Positions 23,880 through 37,923 are shown, counted from the first letter of the stretch. The stretch is 64,000 bases of DNA from Pogonophryne albipinna (GCA_028583405.1 JAPTMU010000159.1:373223-437222); one strand, 5' to 3'. The notes: generated by a model from the letters alone, not told the origin. Numbers and translations: made by a program.

Positions 23880-24470
23880 ACTCTAATTTAAATAGTTTTT
23901 ATTAGTAAATAATGATGTTCAAAATAAAATAGTCCCTCCGTTGCCTTCTGCACGAAACATAGTGCGAGGTGGTTGCTATGCAACAACACTAACAGCTAGC
24001 GAACATATTAGACAGAGAGCGTTGATCCATTATTTGGCTATTTATTTACATTCATGTGTATGTTGCCGTTTATTGTGCAGCCACTGAAAAACTGTCCAGC
24101 ATCAGTAACATGGCTTACGAGGTTACTTGTATAGGTTGAGGTTGTTCTAGGCTGTTGCTTGGCATGGTGAGAATATTGCTCCACTTTCTCCGGTCCCCGA
24201 GATTGGGCTTCCAGTAGCTCTGGAGAGAGCTTTCGCACCTGTGGCCATACGGTCATAATTTCTCTGCTTTGTTTCAAGACCCGCTTCAGAAAGCTTTTGA
24301 ATGGTGGTTCTTTCCCAGTTGGTCTGCCTGCTCTTCACGTAGCTCTGCATGTCGTCGTTTAGGTGCTTTTTTTTCCGGGAGATAGGCACTCCTCAATCCA
24401 CTCCTCCATAGTAAGACCCCCCCGGAGGTCGAAGTTAATCTTAAATGTTTCCATCTTATGCTTTGTAAGT
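23880..24470 (-). pseudogene. Tyrosine-recombinase-like (Crypton-type) remnant
   Basis: Minus strand, from the 24470 side: METFKINFDLRGGLTMEEWI (N-terminal piece), a lysine-rich break, then [20 protein letters not shown] followed by RRKWSNIL (near 24240-24160). A separate frame ends FFSGCTINGNIHMNVNK (near 24100-24040). The GHRxESSLxSY block resembles the end of the catalytic domain of tyrosine recombinases encoded by fish Crypton/KIAA1958-like elements, where the H and R of GHR are catalytic. Pieces lie in different frames with stops between, and the middle of the recombinase is missing. Assignment is from motif memory only. Confidence 0.5.
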
Positions 24471-24500
24471 TTGTTTTGTAACGGAAGAAATGTAAATATA

Positions 24501-24949
24501 TTTATAAAACTGACAAGTCAAATCAAGCAATCTGATTGGTCGATAGTGTTTTTGCGGACCTCTTTGATTACAGATTTGAAAACATCGTTGCTTGCTTTAA
24601 AAGTAGCACAACTCATTATGTCAAAGCTTGGAAAGTATCTAGATACCCCTGCCCTAATGCCAAAGGAACTGCACACTGAATATGTTTTGCCGTTTGATGT
24701 CTATGTCTGGACCGCTGCGTAAAAAGGAGGGTTTCTGCCCCGTTACTTCTCCGCTGCTTTCTTGTTCCAGTATGAAAAGCAAACTGCAAGCAGTTTGCTT
24801 TTCAGCCCAACGATATACTGTTTTTCTCAGACGCGGAGGGATACTGATTTGTTGTGAAAAGTAACTTACAATTCTACCCGTGGTATACGCTCAGTATATC
24901 ACGGCTAAGAACCAATCAGATTGCTTGATTTGACTTGTCCGTTTTATAA
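24501..24949. mobile_element. Short element with 40-bp terminal inverted repeats
   Basis: Ends 24501-24540 and 24911-24949 are inverted copies matching at about 37 of 40 positions (TTTATAAAAC, TCAAATCAAGCAATCTGATT). A GTGGTATACG palindromic core lies just inside the right end. No coding capacity; it belongs to the same family as the 23690-23832 inverted repeat. Confidence 0.65.
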
Positions 24950-24959
24950 TCACAAATAA

Positions 24960-26109
24960 CCCTCTCAAGACGTGACATGGATACAATATTGTGTAAACAA
25001 ATACATGGAGCTCAAATAATCTTGGTAATGTCTATCAAACTATGGATCCTACAAATCCACTGGAAGAAACTCATCTAACTGATCTTTTTTTTTTTTAAAT
25101 CAACAAAAAAAACACAATGCTAACGCTGAGCCTCTGAACTAGCAACGAGCGAAAAATGCTAACAGATGACTGTACCGAAATTCACTCACAAAACCTTATT
25201 ATTTATCTTTGCTGCACATCCAACCCATCGTTTCACATCGTGAGGGGACACAGAATCGAGGGGTACCCTCATTATCACTCAATTATACGAACTCTCGGAG
25301 ATAATAACAAGAACACACATCAAAACATGTGGCGCTAGGTAGCTAAAAACACTAACATGGCTCACCTGTGTGGTAGTCTGGTCAAAAGTGGTCTTCAATG
25401 GGATTAAAACGATAAAAACGCTGCTGAAGTTAATCCATAGGTTAATCCAATGTGTCCCTTTGAATGATTTCTGATAATCCATCAGCAATACACCTGCTTT
25501 TCGGTTTCCAGATGTCAGAGCTAGAGACAGCTTCACTCTGGAGCAAAACTGGGTGCACGAAGCCCCCACCTTTTTGTTTTACCGTGTGTGTGTGTGGGGA
25601 GATTCCCCTTCGATTCTATTGGCTCTAACGGTCAGAAAGAGATGTCAATCACCAAAATTGACCAATGGGTTCCAGAGAAACGGTAAAACCCCCATTTCCA
25701 CCCAAATCACCTCAGAGGTGGAGTTTTTTTTGCTAAACCTCTCTAAAAAGGTCAAATGTCACTTGTTTTGCATCAATCTTGATACAGGGTACTTGTTATA
25801 TGTTGTGCTTTGGATTCCTAAAGCTTTTAGTCTACCATACCATCATCCAAGGTTAGTTTTCACCATAAGTACAAAATACTTTTTGGACGGACACTATCAT
25901 TTACAGTTTTTTACTGTGTTCAATCTGAATTTACTTTAAAATAAAAACATCTATATTGATTCAGACTCTTCTACATCCAACTCACAGGTTTATCATTACT
26001 TTGAGATCAAAGATTATTAATTTAACCCTTTTAGAAGATATGGTCATTTCTTCTGGGAATGTCATTTTCGAGCCTGAGACCTGAAAAACAGGCTCAGGGC
26101 TAAGTTTAA
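24960..26109. mobile_element. Rearranged relative of the piggyBac-like element
   Basis: Segments 25050-25560 match 30720-31180 in direct orientation, while 25600-25690 and 25680-26105 match 31340-31410 and 30045-30475 in inverted orientation. The right end GAAAAACAGGCTCAGGGC matches the left terminus at 30045 and is followed by a degraded TTAA. No transposase. The mixed orientation shows internal rearrangement in one copy. Confidence 0.6.
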
Positions 26110-26214
26110 CCCAGTGTTCATTACAGTGCATTGTCCCTGCGAAATAAACGATTAAATATATAAAATATAACATAAAAAGGCACACATGCTGAAAACCCAA
26201 CCCCAGCAGGGGGT

Positions 26215-26751
26215 CTGGGAGGATTGTACCAACCTCTGGTCCACAGACAGCCGGTGCTCACACGCACCGTGAAGAAGTGGTCTGAGGAGTCTGAGGAGGC
26301 CCTGAAAGACTGTTTTGACACCGCGTGGGATGTGTTCACTGACTCTCACGGGGAGGACATCAACGGCCTTACAGACTGCATTACAGATTATATGAACTTC
26401 TGTGAGGAACACATCGTACCCACCAGGACAGTACAGTGTTTTCCCAACAACAAACCCTGGATTACCCCTGACATAAAGGCTCTCCTGAAGGACAAAAAGA
26501 GGGCCTTCAGATCTGGCAACAGAGAGGAGCTGAAGACAGTACAGAGGGAGCTGAGGTGGAAAATCAGAGAGGGGAAAAACAGCTACAGGAAGAGGATGGA
26601 GGAACAGCTGCTGCAGAGGAACGTCAGCGGAGTCTGGAGAGGCCTGAAAACCATCTCTGGCTACAAAGAGCCAGACTCCCAGGTCCGGGGGGACCGCCAG
26701 TGGGCAAACAACTTGAATAACTTCTTCAACAGATTTGATCAGTCATTCTGA
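26215..26751 (+). pseudogene. LINE ORF2 linker fragment (between endonuclease and RT)
   Basis: An uninterrupted frame of about 175 residues containing TRTVKKWSEESEEALKDCF, GLTDCITDYMNFCEEHIVPT, NNKPWITPDIKALLKDKKRA and GVWRGLKTISGYKEPDSQ, ending in NNFFNRFDQSF and a stop. This is the well-known stretch upstream of RT motifs in fish LINEs. Both the endonuclease and the RT are absent, so it is a short internal piece. The open frame suggests limited age, but it has no independent function. Confidence 0.8.
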
Positions 26752-26759
26752 TTTGTTCA

Positions 26760-27138
26760 TTTGTATCTGAAGTTGTACCCATGGATGCATAATGGGAATA
26801 GTTCTACCGCAAAGTTATTCTCCGTGGGGACTTCCGGCAACAATCTTGATTCTGATTGGCCAGAAGACTCGAAAAAACATCAACAAAGATGTTTTATTGA
26901 GAAGATGATCACTACGTGACAGCAGCTTTCAAAATCGTTCATGGTCTCCGGTACTTCCAGTCCAACGCCGACTGCATGCACAGCGTTAGAACATCGGGCC
27001 TTCAAAATAAAAGTTTGACTTTTTTCTAACCCTTTTTCTTTTTCCAATAATTTTTTTCTTCACTCAAACATCTGCGACCCACTCGAAACGGGTCCGCGAC
27101 CAACTTTTGGGTCGCGACCCACCAGTTGAGAACCACTG
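26760..27138. mobile_element. hAT-type terminal fragment
   Basis: The minus strand from 27138 reads CAGTGGTTCTCAACTGGTGG, then GTCGCGACCC, a very common hAT MITE terminus. The opposite end and the target duplication were not found. Confidence 0.5.
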
Positions 27139-27585
27139 TTGCACACCGCTCTATACTGCACATTTGTGATCAAACTACAGAAAAGCAAGTTTACGGAAAC
27201 TTCAAGTAGCTTATAATGATGCCATGAGAATATTGCTGAAGAGACCTCGATGGTCTAGTGCAAGTGAAATGTTTGTGGCTGCAGGAGTCAATACTCTACA
27301 AGCTGTTTTAAGAAGTCTCATGTATTTGCCGGCTTAATGACTCTGATAATGAAATCCTCTTGGCCTTATCGAACAGAAGGCTTAGTACTACACGCTACCA
27401 ATCACAGCTGTGGAGACATTGGTATAGTTGTCTCTTTGTAGGACACTGATTTAAATTATTCTTAAACTACGAATTATTTTTATGCTGTGTATATAATTTA
27501 TTATATGTAATTTATTATATGTAATGTCTTGTCTTTTATCTGGACCCTGAGTCTGTAATAAAGTGTTGATTGATTGACTTTGGGA
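27139..27585 (+). pseudogene. LINE RT C-terminus and 3' tail
   Basis: Plus-strand pieces KLQVAYNDAMRILLKRPRWS, SASEMFVAAGVNTLQAVLRS and LSTTRYQSQLWRHWYS are the C-terminal end of a LINE reverse transcriptase. A one-base shift separates them near 27330. The 3' end is GTAATAAAGTGTTGATTGATTG. It differs from the LINE at 26215-26751. Confidence 0.7.
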
Positions 27586-27849
27586 TTACTTTTAGCGATG
27601 AAAGGCTTACAAATAACATTTATTAATATTATTACCTTATGAAGTGGTGAGCTTCCATCATGTTTTCATGGATTCATTTTGACAAATTATTTTCTAATGA
27701 TAAAAAGGATGCAAGTTTAATTGTAGATATGGAAATCAACATCTTAAGTCCCAAGATCCTCCCACAATGTCCTGCAGTTCCTGTTTATAACCTAAACACA
27801 TGAGATGCTAACTGATCAAACATTAGATGCAGCATTGAAATGATAACCA

Positions 27850-29790
<1,941 letters not shown>

Positions 29791-30040
29791 GCTGCTGTTT
29801 TCCAGTAAAAGCTCCAGTCATTAAGGAGCATCTTAATTGAGAGGGATCGAGCAGCAGATCCTCTCTTCCTGGAATGTTCAATCCAGCAACGCAGTGACCG
29901 GCCTTTATTCTCCACATCTTCATCTTCCTCTTCCTCTCAGGCCTCTTCACCTGCATTGGGTTTCTTCCTGCTGTATATGAAATGCTATCTGAACGTTTGA
30001 ACAATCCAGAAATGTCATGTTCTGGAAATCTAAGAGAGTG
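29791..30040. other. Short spacer
   Basis: No gene or repeat recognised between the compound repeat and the piggyBac-like element. Confidence 0.4.
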
Positions 30041-30044
30041 TTAA

Positions 30045-32070
30045 CCTCTTAAGCCCTGAGCCTGTTTTTCAGGTTTCAGGCTCGAAAATGCCACTAACAC
30101 AACAAAGACTATATCTTCACTTCTAAAAGGGGTAAATTAATAATCTTTTCTCTCAAAGTAAGGTTACATCTGTGAGTTGGATGTAGAAGTGTCAGAATCA
30201 ATATAGATGTTTTTATTTTAAAGTAAATTCAGATGGAACATAGTAAAAACATGTAAATTCTAATGTCCGCATAAAAAAAAAACATTACTTATAGTAAAAA
30301 CCACCCTTGAATGATGGGTTAGTAGACTAAAAGCTTTAGGAATCCAAACTATAACATATAATAAGTACCCTGTATCAAGATTGATGCAAAACAAGTTAAA
30401 TTTGACCTTTTTAGAGAGGTTTAGAAAAATAAAGTCCAGGCGGACTCACCTCTGGGTAATTTGGGAACCATCAGTTCCATTTGAACTTTTTCACTGTAAA
30501 AATCATTTTATTACTTTGAATTATCACTATAGGTATTCATTCCATCCAAATACAACTGTTGTGAAAAAAAAAAAAATATAAGAACATACTGTTATCCTCT
30601 TAGGCAAGGCAAGTTTATTTATATAGCACTTATAGGCCCCACGGACCGAAATCGCGTCATTTGCAGGAAACAACGTCGAAGGAACCTTACTATTTAATAA
30701 ACTATGAATATTTTATATCCATATAACGGGAAAAAACTCATTTAAATGATCTTTTTCATTTTCTTTTTTAAAAAAAACACAATGCTAACAGTGAGCATCT
30801 GAATTAGCCCCGAGCGAAAAATGCTAACCTATTACAGCACCGAAAATCACTCCTAGCTCCCTTATTACTTATCCTAGCTCCCTTATTACTTATCCTAGCT
30901 GCACATCCAACACATCGTTTTTGATCGTAAAGACACAGAATCTAACGGTGCCCACCTCAACACTGAAAGATACAAACTTGCGACGTTATCAACAAAAACG
31001 TACATCAAAACAAGTGGCGCTAGGTACTAGCATGCGCTAGGCTAATGGCTTACCTTCCTCTTTGCCTGGTCTAAACTGGTCTTCAATGGCATTAAAACGA
31101 TAAAAACGATGATGTAGTTAATCCATAGGTTAATATCCAATGTGGCTGTGTCCCCTTTGAAATGTTCTGATAATCTATAAGAAATAAAACTGCAATTCCG
31201 TTATCTGCTGTCCGCTCTGTGCTCCGTGTGCTCTGGGTTCTGCTGTAATGCCTGCTTCTTAGTAGTAAACAATAAATGAAGTCGGCTGCGTAATGTACTT
31301 AAACTGGCTGGCATTCTTTATACTTTACGCAGGACCATATCTCTGGAACCCATTGGTCGATTCATGTGATTTACACATTTTTCTTAACCATCAGAACCAA
31401 TAGAATCGATGGGCAGTTCCCAAATCAACGTAAAAATTACCATAGCGGACGTAATAGAGAAGCGAACAAAGCATATCTGAAAGTGCACGCCTGGACGGCA
31501 AAATGTTATACCCAGTATATTGCCATAAATATGATGAAGGACTATCAGTCAAAATGTCTACGTGACACAAAGACATTGGATTAACCTTGAGCGGCGTTTT
31601 TATTCCGGTGAACACAACTTTTGATCACAAATCAAAAAAGGTAAGACGAAATTATTGTAATATTTTTTAAACCGGATGTTGTTTACTTTCTCTTTTCTGG
31701 CTGATAGCTCCGCAATTCGGGGGCGTACAGTGATGATATTATATGTCTGGAATCTGTGGAGTCTCAGCTTTAAATCGTATATCTTGTTTGTGCAGTTACG
31801 ATAAGTAATAAGGGCATTTCTACCGTGAGTGCTGTGCAAAATCCGTTAGCATTAGTTAGCATTTTTTCGCTCCATGCTAATTCAAAGGCTTGCTATTACT
31901 CTTGTGTTTCTTTTAGCTAAAAATGGTTCACATTGTCAGTTAGCGGAGTTTCTTAGCGTTAAAAGGGTATGGAACATTAATAGTTTCATAAATGTTAAGA
32001 AGCCCTGAGACATAGTCTCGTAAAAAAACTGTGGGGGGGGTCCACTGGGGGGACCCTCGGGCTTAAGAGG
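30045..32070. mobile_element. piggyBac-like DNA transposon, non-autonomous
   Basis: 2,026 bp bounded by TTAA (30041-30044, 32071-32074). Inverted ends are CCTCTTAAGCCCTGAG and CCTCTTAAGCCCGAGG. TTAA targets with CC-starting termini fit the piggyBac superfamily. No transposase frame is recognisable. A LINE-tail-like GGCAAGGCAAGTTTATTTAT lies at 30604-30623, and a tandem TCCTAGCTCCCTTATTACTT pair at 30849-30896. Confidence 0.75.
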
Positions 32071-32074
32071 TTAA

Positions 32075-32520
32075 GTACAGTCAAAGTATTTTTTGTATTT
32101 TTGTAAAGTTGAGGCAATTGAACCATTCCATTTTGATTGTATGTTTTTTATATGAGTTATGTACTATGCAGAGTTCAGATGAAGAACTCATTGATTTCAG
32201 TATTATACACACCTTTTAGGTGTGTAAGGAGGGACTGCTAGAAATTAAAATCAATGTTTAATAGCATAATGTAGCTTAAACATACGGTCAGTTTAAATGC
32301 TATTTTATTCTGGAAAAAACCGGAAGTTCTCAATACCAAGCTTTTATTCTGAAAATCCTTCATGACGACATCCGGGACTACCGTCCATTAGTATCATTAA
32401 AGTGGCTATTGACGCCGTTAACATGTATTACATATAAAGTTATGAAAGAGATAAGGAGGAGAAAATGCATGTGGAAGTAAGCAATGAATGTAAAATGTCG
32501 AAATCATCTGTTTAACGCGA
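32075..32520. other. Spacer, nothing recognised
   Basis: AT-rich DNA without repeat or coding signal. Confidence 0.4.
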
Positions 32521-32757
32521 TATCGGACACAGAAGAACGAGGGGGGAGTCCCCTACGTCACTACAGCTCAGAGAGGAGGAGCGAACAGCCAGCAAGCGGG
32601 AAAGACGAAGGCTTGTGAGATCTTCTGCACGGCCAACACAGGGAGAGGAAGCTGCAGCCTTTCTCTCCTGACTGAACAATATCCTGTTTGTAACATTACC
32701 GCGCCTTTATTTTTAATTAAAGTACCAATTTGACACCATCTCAGAGACTCCATTTAG

Positions 32758-34870
32758 TCTCCTTTCAAAGCTTCTCTCCTGGACGCGAGAATAACCAACA
32801 TAGATAACACTACAGAGGAGCTACTGGAGGGCTTCTCACGTGAGCAGCTGGTCTGTGTGGCTGAACATTTCCGTTTGGATGTTGGGGTTAAGAGGATGAA
32901 GGAAAACATAAGAGGGATTGTTAGAGCAAATCTGTTCGAGTTAGGTGTTTTCAAAGGGGGAAAAATTACTGTTGATCCTGGCAGAGACAGTGTCAACGTG
33001 TCTGGCTGCCGTGATACAGACCTGACTTTTGAACAAAGAGAGAGACTGTTAATGTTGCAGGTAGAAATTAAAAGGCTTGAGTTAGAGGAGCGGAGGTTGG
33101 GTTTACCTGCTGGTGGTGCAAGTCAGGCCTCTAGTTTCCCTGGTAGAGCTACTCCATTTGACGTTGCCGGTAATCTGTGGGTTGTGCCTCAGTTTAATGA
33201 ACGAGATCCAGATCCATTTTTCTCCTTGTTTGAGCGTGTGGCTGAGAGCAGAGAGTGGTCAGATGCTAATAGCACCTTATTGCTGCAGTGTGTGCTAACA
33301 GGTAGGGCCCAGGAAGCTTATTCTGCTTTAAAGGTGGCGGACAGCAAAGTGTATCTAATGGTTAAAACTGCTGTGTTGAAGGCTTACGAGTTAGTCCCTG
33401 AGGCCTATCGACAGAAGTTCAGGTCCTGGGAGAAGTCTAGCGGACAGACCCATGTTGAGTTTGCCAGGGATCTGATTACTTTTTTCAGTAGGTGGTGTAA
33501 ATCCCTGAATGTTGAAACGTATACTGCAATATGTGAGTTGATAGTGTTGGAGCAATTAAAAAATTCTGTACCCAGTCACATTGCGGTTTACATCAGCGAG
33601 CGTAAAGTGAAGACTGCTGCAGAGGCTGCTGCTCTGGCAGATGATTATGTGCTAACGCACAGGGGCGGTCGCGACTTCAGGGTCCAGGATGAAGGGGATA
33701 TGTATCGTACAGGGAGATGGGAAGAGAAAGCAAATCCGCACTGGGGTGAGCGTGAGATGCGAGGTCAGCCACAGGGTGATTCAGAAATTTGTCATTACTG
33801 CAGGGAGAGAGGGCACTGGAAGGCTGACTGTCCAAAAGCTAAGGCTAAAAGGGAGAACTGTGTAGGCCAGTTTAACTCTGCTGCTTGTGCTCTGTCTGTG
33901 GTGCCGTTACCTGTCATCTCTCCCTGTCAGCAGATTAATGAGCCATGCGGGTGGAAGGACCCAGTGTTTTCTGCATTTGTGTCAACCGGATACGTGTCAT
34001 TGGTGGGAAGTGATATCAGCGTGCCGGTAAAGATTTTGAGAGACACTGCATCGTATGATTCCTACATTCTGAGCTCTGTGTTACCGTTTTCGGATTAATC
34101 TGGAACTGGGGATTTTGTCCGGATGAGAGGTATGGTAATGAATGTTGTGCCTGTTCCTCTGCATTCTGTTGTGCTTAACTCAGGTCTGGTGCAGGGTGAG
34201 GTCGCCATGGGGGTCCGTCCTGTAATGCCAATTGGTGGTGTGGATGTTATCCTGGGTAACGGCCTGGCTGGCAGCCGTGTGTGGGCTGAGGGTCCACCGC
34301 CTACCATGCAGTCATCTTCACCCACTGTGACTGTTAAGGCAGAGGAGAATGTCAAGTGCTCTGCTGCAGTGTTGGTGGCTTGTTCTGTGAGCCGTGCACA
34401 GGAGGAATCTGAGCAGGGTGAAGAGTTCAGTGCGACAGATTCAGTGGTTATTCCTGACTTGTTGTTGTCGGTATCCCGCAGTGAGTTGGTGATGGAGCAG
34501 AAAGCGGATGTCTCCCTCAGTCCGTTTTTTGAGGCGGTTCTCTCCACCGGGGATGGAAATGATGTCACCAGGGGTTGTCAGCTGCAAGGGGGATTGCTAG
34601 TCAGAAAGTGGTGGTCACGTGGGAAAAGCTTCATTGGTGGGCCAGTGTATCAGATTGTGGTTCCTGTTTCGGGAGGAGGTCCTCAGAAAAGCTTATGGGC
34701 AGTCGGGACATCTGGGCGTAAACATGTGCTTACCTGTTGCGGTATTTCTTTTGGCCTGGTTTGAGGAGAGATGTGTCTCGGCATGTTGGGTCATGTCACG
34801 CATGTCGGACGGGTGGGGCAGTTCGGCAGCGACCTGGGGGTCAGGTTTTGGGTTTGTTGCCGGGGTCTAG
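32758..34870 (+). pseudogene. gypsy gag-protease-integrase remnant
   Basis: The Gag frame is open from 32758 (no ATG in frame) to TAA at 34096-34098. Features in order: N-terminal helical region, capsid-like WVVPQFNERDPDPFFSLFER with AYRQKFRSWEKSSGQTHVEF, and a zinc knuckle CHYCRERGHWKADC (CX2CX4HX4C, near 33790-33830) that would bind RNA. The protease follows: its active-site motif reads DTASYDS, where family members have DTGA, so the catalytic glycine is replaced. The same frame resumes after the stop with GVDVILGNGLAGSRVW. Integrase pieces YGQSGHLGVN and FFWPGLRRDVSRHVGSCHAC (HHCC zinc region, 34690-34830) sit in shifted frames. It is inactive. Confidence 0.85.
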
Positions 34871-35027
34871 GTTGCAGTTTCTGGAGGGACATTCCGGGTT
34901 CTTCCAGGTGCAGGGTCAAGGGACTGGCCAGAGTGGTCTTCTGTCCACGCCGGAATATCGGAGAAGAGCTCCTAGCTATTTGGGTACTAATGGTGTTCTT
35001 AGGGGAACTCCTTTCTTATGGGGGGGG

Positions 35028-35347
35028 TGTGACGACCCCTCCACACCACGTGGGGTGCCGTCTGGTTGTGGGTGTGCTTTGTGGGTGTTCACAGGTTCAT
35101 GGCTGATGAGTCTCACCTGTGGGAGGATACCTGCCTGATGAGCTGCACCTGGAAAGGAAAAGGATATAGGAGGAGCCCAGCCGTTACGTCGCTCTCACTC
35201 CTTTGGGCACTCACTCCGAGCCAGCTTCGGGGACCTGTTGCTGATTCTCTTCACTTCATTGGTTATTGAGAATAAACTATTGTTATTTTCTTACTCTTCG
35301 TCTCGCCTCCCTGCTTTTTGTTGCAGCCCAGCAGCCGGGTTGTAACA
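35028..35347 (+). repeat. 3' LTR of the gypsy remnant
   Basis: Starts TGTGACGACCCC and ends GTTGTAACA. It directly follows a G-rich polypurine tract. AATAAA is at 35271-35276. Confidence 0.75.
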
Positions 35348-35465
35348 ACTACAGTGAGTTGTATTCAAACTACAGTGAGTTTTATTTAAACTACAGTGAG
35401 TTGTATTTAAACTACAGTGAGTTGTATTTAAACTACAGTGAGTTGTATTTAAACTACAGTGAGTG
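35348..35465. repeat. 21-bp minisatellite, about 5.6 copies
   Basis: Unit AACTACAGTGAGTTGTATTT plus A, starting at the base after the LTR end. Confidence 0.95.
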
Positions 35466-35876
35466 TGGAGGCTTTTTTATACCAAGAAAATATCTCATTA
35501 CTGAATGACTGATCACTTCAATCCTAGTTTTAATATCAGATCATTATTAATAGAAACCCTGATATTTAAACATTGCAACTTCTCTGAATAAAAACAATGC
35601 ATGGCAGAGGAATGATTGTTCAATGAGAGATTGATGTATTTGTTGTGTGTTTATTCTATAAAGCTTTACTGGACAATTTAGGATGTACTTAAAGCAATTA
35701 GCCACTTAAAGCCTTCACTTCCAGCAGCTCCATCCTCTTGGAGCTCCACAGCGGCTCTGAGCTGTAAATCACAGCCTGACGTGGAAAATGAAGAGCTATA
35801 ACGATGCAGCTTGACGGAATATTTGCCCGTAAGAGGAAGACGTTTAACATGGAGGGGTCAGAGGAGCACTAACGCA
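35466..35876. other. Spacer, nothing recognised
   Basis: No coding or repeat signal. Confidence 0.4.
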
Positions 35877-36307
35877 TGTAGAGTCTCTACTTTAAAGAGT
35901 CCTCTCCTGCTGATGTTCAGGTGTATATCAGTATGTAGTGTCTCTACTTTAAAGAGTCCTCTCCTGCTGATGTTCAGGTGTATATCAGTATGTAGTGTCT
36001 CTACTTTAAAGAGTCCTCTCCTGCTGATGTTCAGATGTATATCAGTGTGTAGTGTCTCTACTTTAAAGAGTCCTCTCCTGCTGATGTTCAGGTGTATCTC
36101 CGTATGTAGTGTCTCTACTTTAAAGAGTCCTCTCCTGCTGATGTTCAGGTGTATATCAGTATGTAGTGTCTCTACTTTAAAGAGTCCTCTCCTGCTGATG
36201 TTCAGGTGTATATCAGTATGTAGTGTCTCTACTTTAAAGAGTCCTCTCCTGCTGATGTTCAGGTGTATATCAGTATGTAGTGTCTCTACTTTAAAGAGTC
36301 CTCTCCT
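35877..36307. repeat. 57-bp minisatellite, about 7.5 copies
   Basis: Unit includes GTCTCTACTTTAAAGAGTCC, TCTCCTGCTGATGTTCAGG and TGTATATCAGTATGTA. Copies differ by one to three bases. Since 57 is a multiple of three, both strands stay open for about 165 codons; these frames are not genes. Confidence 0.97.
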
Positions 36308-37045
36308 GGAGACTTCAAATGACAGATAATGTCGTTTCCCTGCAGAGATGATCACATTCCCAGGAGCAGGAATAAAGAGGGAATAGTGTCTCCTGATTAT
36401 CTTTTTGCCTTTAGTACGTTCTTCTACTTTAAGTAAGGACCTTTTGTTTTTGAGCTTTGTTTTGAGTCGAGATTGTAGGACAACAGTAAGGACAAAGTGT
36501 CTTCACATCTGTCCTTGGAGATGTTGCACATGGAGCTGCTGGGATGCAGGAAACACCTCAGATCTGACTGTGAAGTATTTGGTAACACATCAGAAAACAT
36601 GTGTGAGGATTTAAAGAACTCATCTTCCTCATCTTCCTCTTCCTCTCCGTCTGCATTCCTCCTCTTGTTTTCTGCCTCCTCTGTAATGGCAATGCAATGT
36701 TCTCTCTACAGCTCATCAGCAGCAGCACTGTTTAATTGCATTAGTGTGTGTGTGTGTGTGCTCTTGGACATGATTCACTTTGTTTTTGGTAACAAAAGCT
36801 GGTCGTGTTCATCCAGGAATGAACAAGTAGTCTTCTGACTGGTAGAGAGGAGGAGGAGGATTTACAAACATCTCGACTTTTACCGTGAAGCCTCTTCACA
36901 GTTTCTACCTGGTTCTCGAGGAGTTTCCTGTGACATCACATCATGGCTGACAGAAAGACAACATGGAGAGAACTAGATTCAAAGAGGAAGCAGAGCTACA
37001 TCTTGTCTGAAAGCTGCTGTGTTGCACGTTAACCAACAGAACATG
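36308..37045. other. Spacer with short TG run
   Basis: No gene recognised. Contains TCTTCC-rich low complexity (36620-36660) and a short TG run (36745-36760). Confidence 0.4.
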
Positions 37046-37090
37046 TGGGGTTCCTCAAGGCTCCATCCTGGGGCCACTTCTCTTTAACCA
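37020..37090 (+). mobile_element. Short LINE RT fragment
   Basis: Translates as CGVPQGSILGPLLFN, the RT motif 4 of many LINEs. Only this motif survives. Confidence 0.5.
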
Positions 37091-37189
37091 ACAGAAAATA
37101 TCAAAATTACAGTTTGTCTTTACTTTCACTTTGCAAAGAAGAGAATCTCTGTGTCTTCAGGTGTGTTGAATCCCAATGATGATGGTTAA

Positions 37190-37198
37190 CACACACAC

Positions 37199-37250
<52 letters not shown>
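37190..37250. repeat. (CA)n microsatellite
   Basis: About 60 bases of CA with one CG interruption. Confidence 0.95.
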
Positions 37251-37253
<3 letters not shown>

Positions 37254-37479
37254 GATCGATCAAACCAACACACTGATTCTAAATGTCGTACACAGTGATT
37301 ACAGATGAACTTCCTTGTTCAGTGTCACCTGACCGGTGTGTTCACTTCCTGTATATTGCCCTTCAGTGTTTTATTGTCAGAGTTTCACAGTCTACTGTAC
37401 ATTTTCAACTTTGTGATGCAGTTTTAATTCTATTTTGAGATGTTTAAATTCTACTATTCTTTATTTCTACTCTTACATG

Positions 37480-37585
37480 TGCCTTGTTTTGTTTTGTTGA
37501 TTTGTATGGTTCTGGGATGCAAACATTTCCCAATTTAGCATCAATAGAGTACCCTTTATTCTTATCTTATCTTATTGAGGAAGTA
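37480..37585 (+). mobile_element. LINE 3' tail-like sequence
   Basis: TGGTTCTGGGATGC, then ATCAATAGAGTACCCTTTAT with TTATCTTATCTTAT repeats, resembles fish LINE tails ending in short ATCT-type repeats. Confidence 0.4.
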
Positions 37586-37915
37586 TTACTCTTATTTCGG
37601 CTTCAGTTTATCCCTTGCTAAAGGACTGCTGGTCCTAACTGGTGGCATGTTGACTCTGGTTTGATATTAACTGTGTGAAGTTCACCAACTCTGAGAGGAC
37701 TTTTTAGATGTATTAAAATATGCTAAACGTATTTCCAACCCTTAGGAAATGCACATAATCTCCAGACTGCAGTAGATCTGACTGAAGAAAGCCTCTCTCT
37801 CTCGCTCTTTGACTGAGGAGCGACTGGAGGTCTGGTTCAGAGACTTCACGTTGTTAGGAACATTTCAGATGTGTAAATGCATTAGTTAATCCGTCCGCCT
37901 GCATCACGGATGAGA
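37586..37915. other. Spacer, nothing recognised
   Basis: No gene or repeat identified. Confidence 0.4.
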
Positions 37916-37923
37916 GCTGACGC

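Larger units (their letters stand above)
32521..35347 (+). mobile_element. Ty3/gypsy-type LTR retrotransposon remnant
   Basis: Gag, protease and the start of integrase in gypsy order, followed by a polypurine tract (GGGGGGG, 35021-35027) and a 320-bp 3' LTR. No sequence like the 3' LTR precedes Gag, so the 5' LTR is lost. The reverse transcriptase and RNase H are deleted between about 34330 and 34600, and integrase is cut after its zinc-binding region. The copy cannot move on its own. Confidence 0.85.

Noticed and set aside
26121..26412. Minus-strand frames opposite the LINE linker
   Set aside because: The plus frame carries the recognisable LINE protein; these are antisense shadows.
35811..36355. 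165-172-codon frames with a 19-residue repeat on both strands
   Set aside because: The 57-bp minisatellite is a multiple of three and lacks stops; there is no start context, domain or splice signal.
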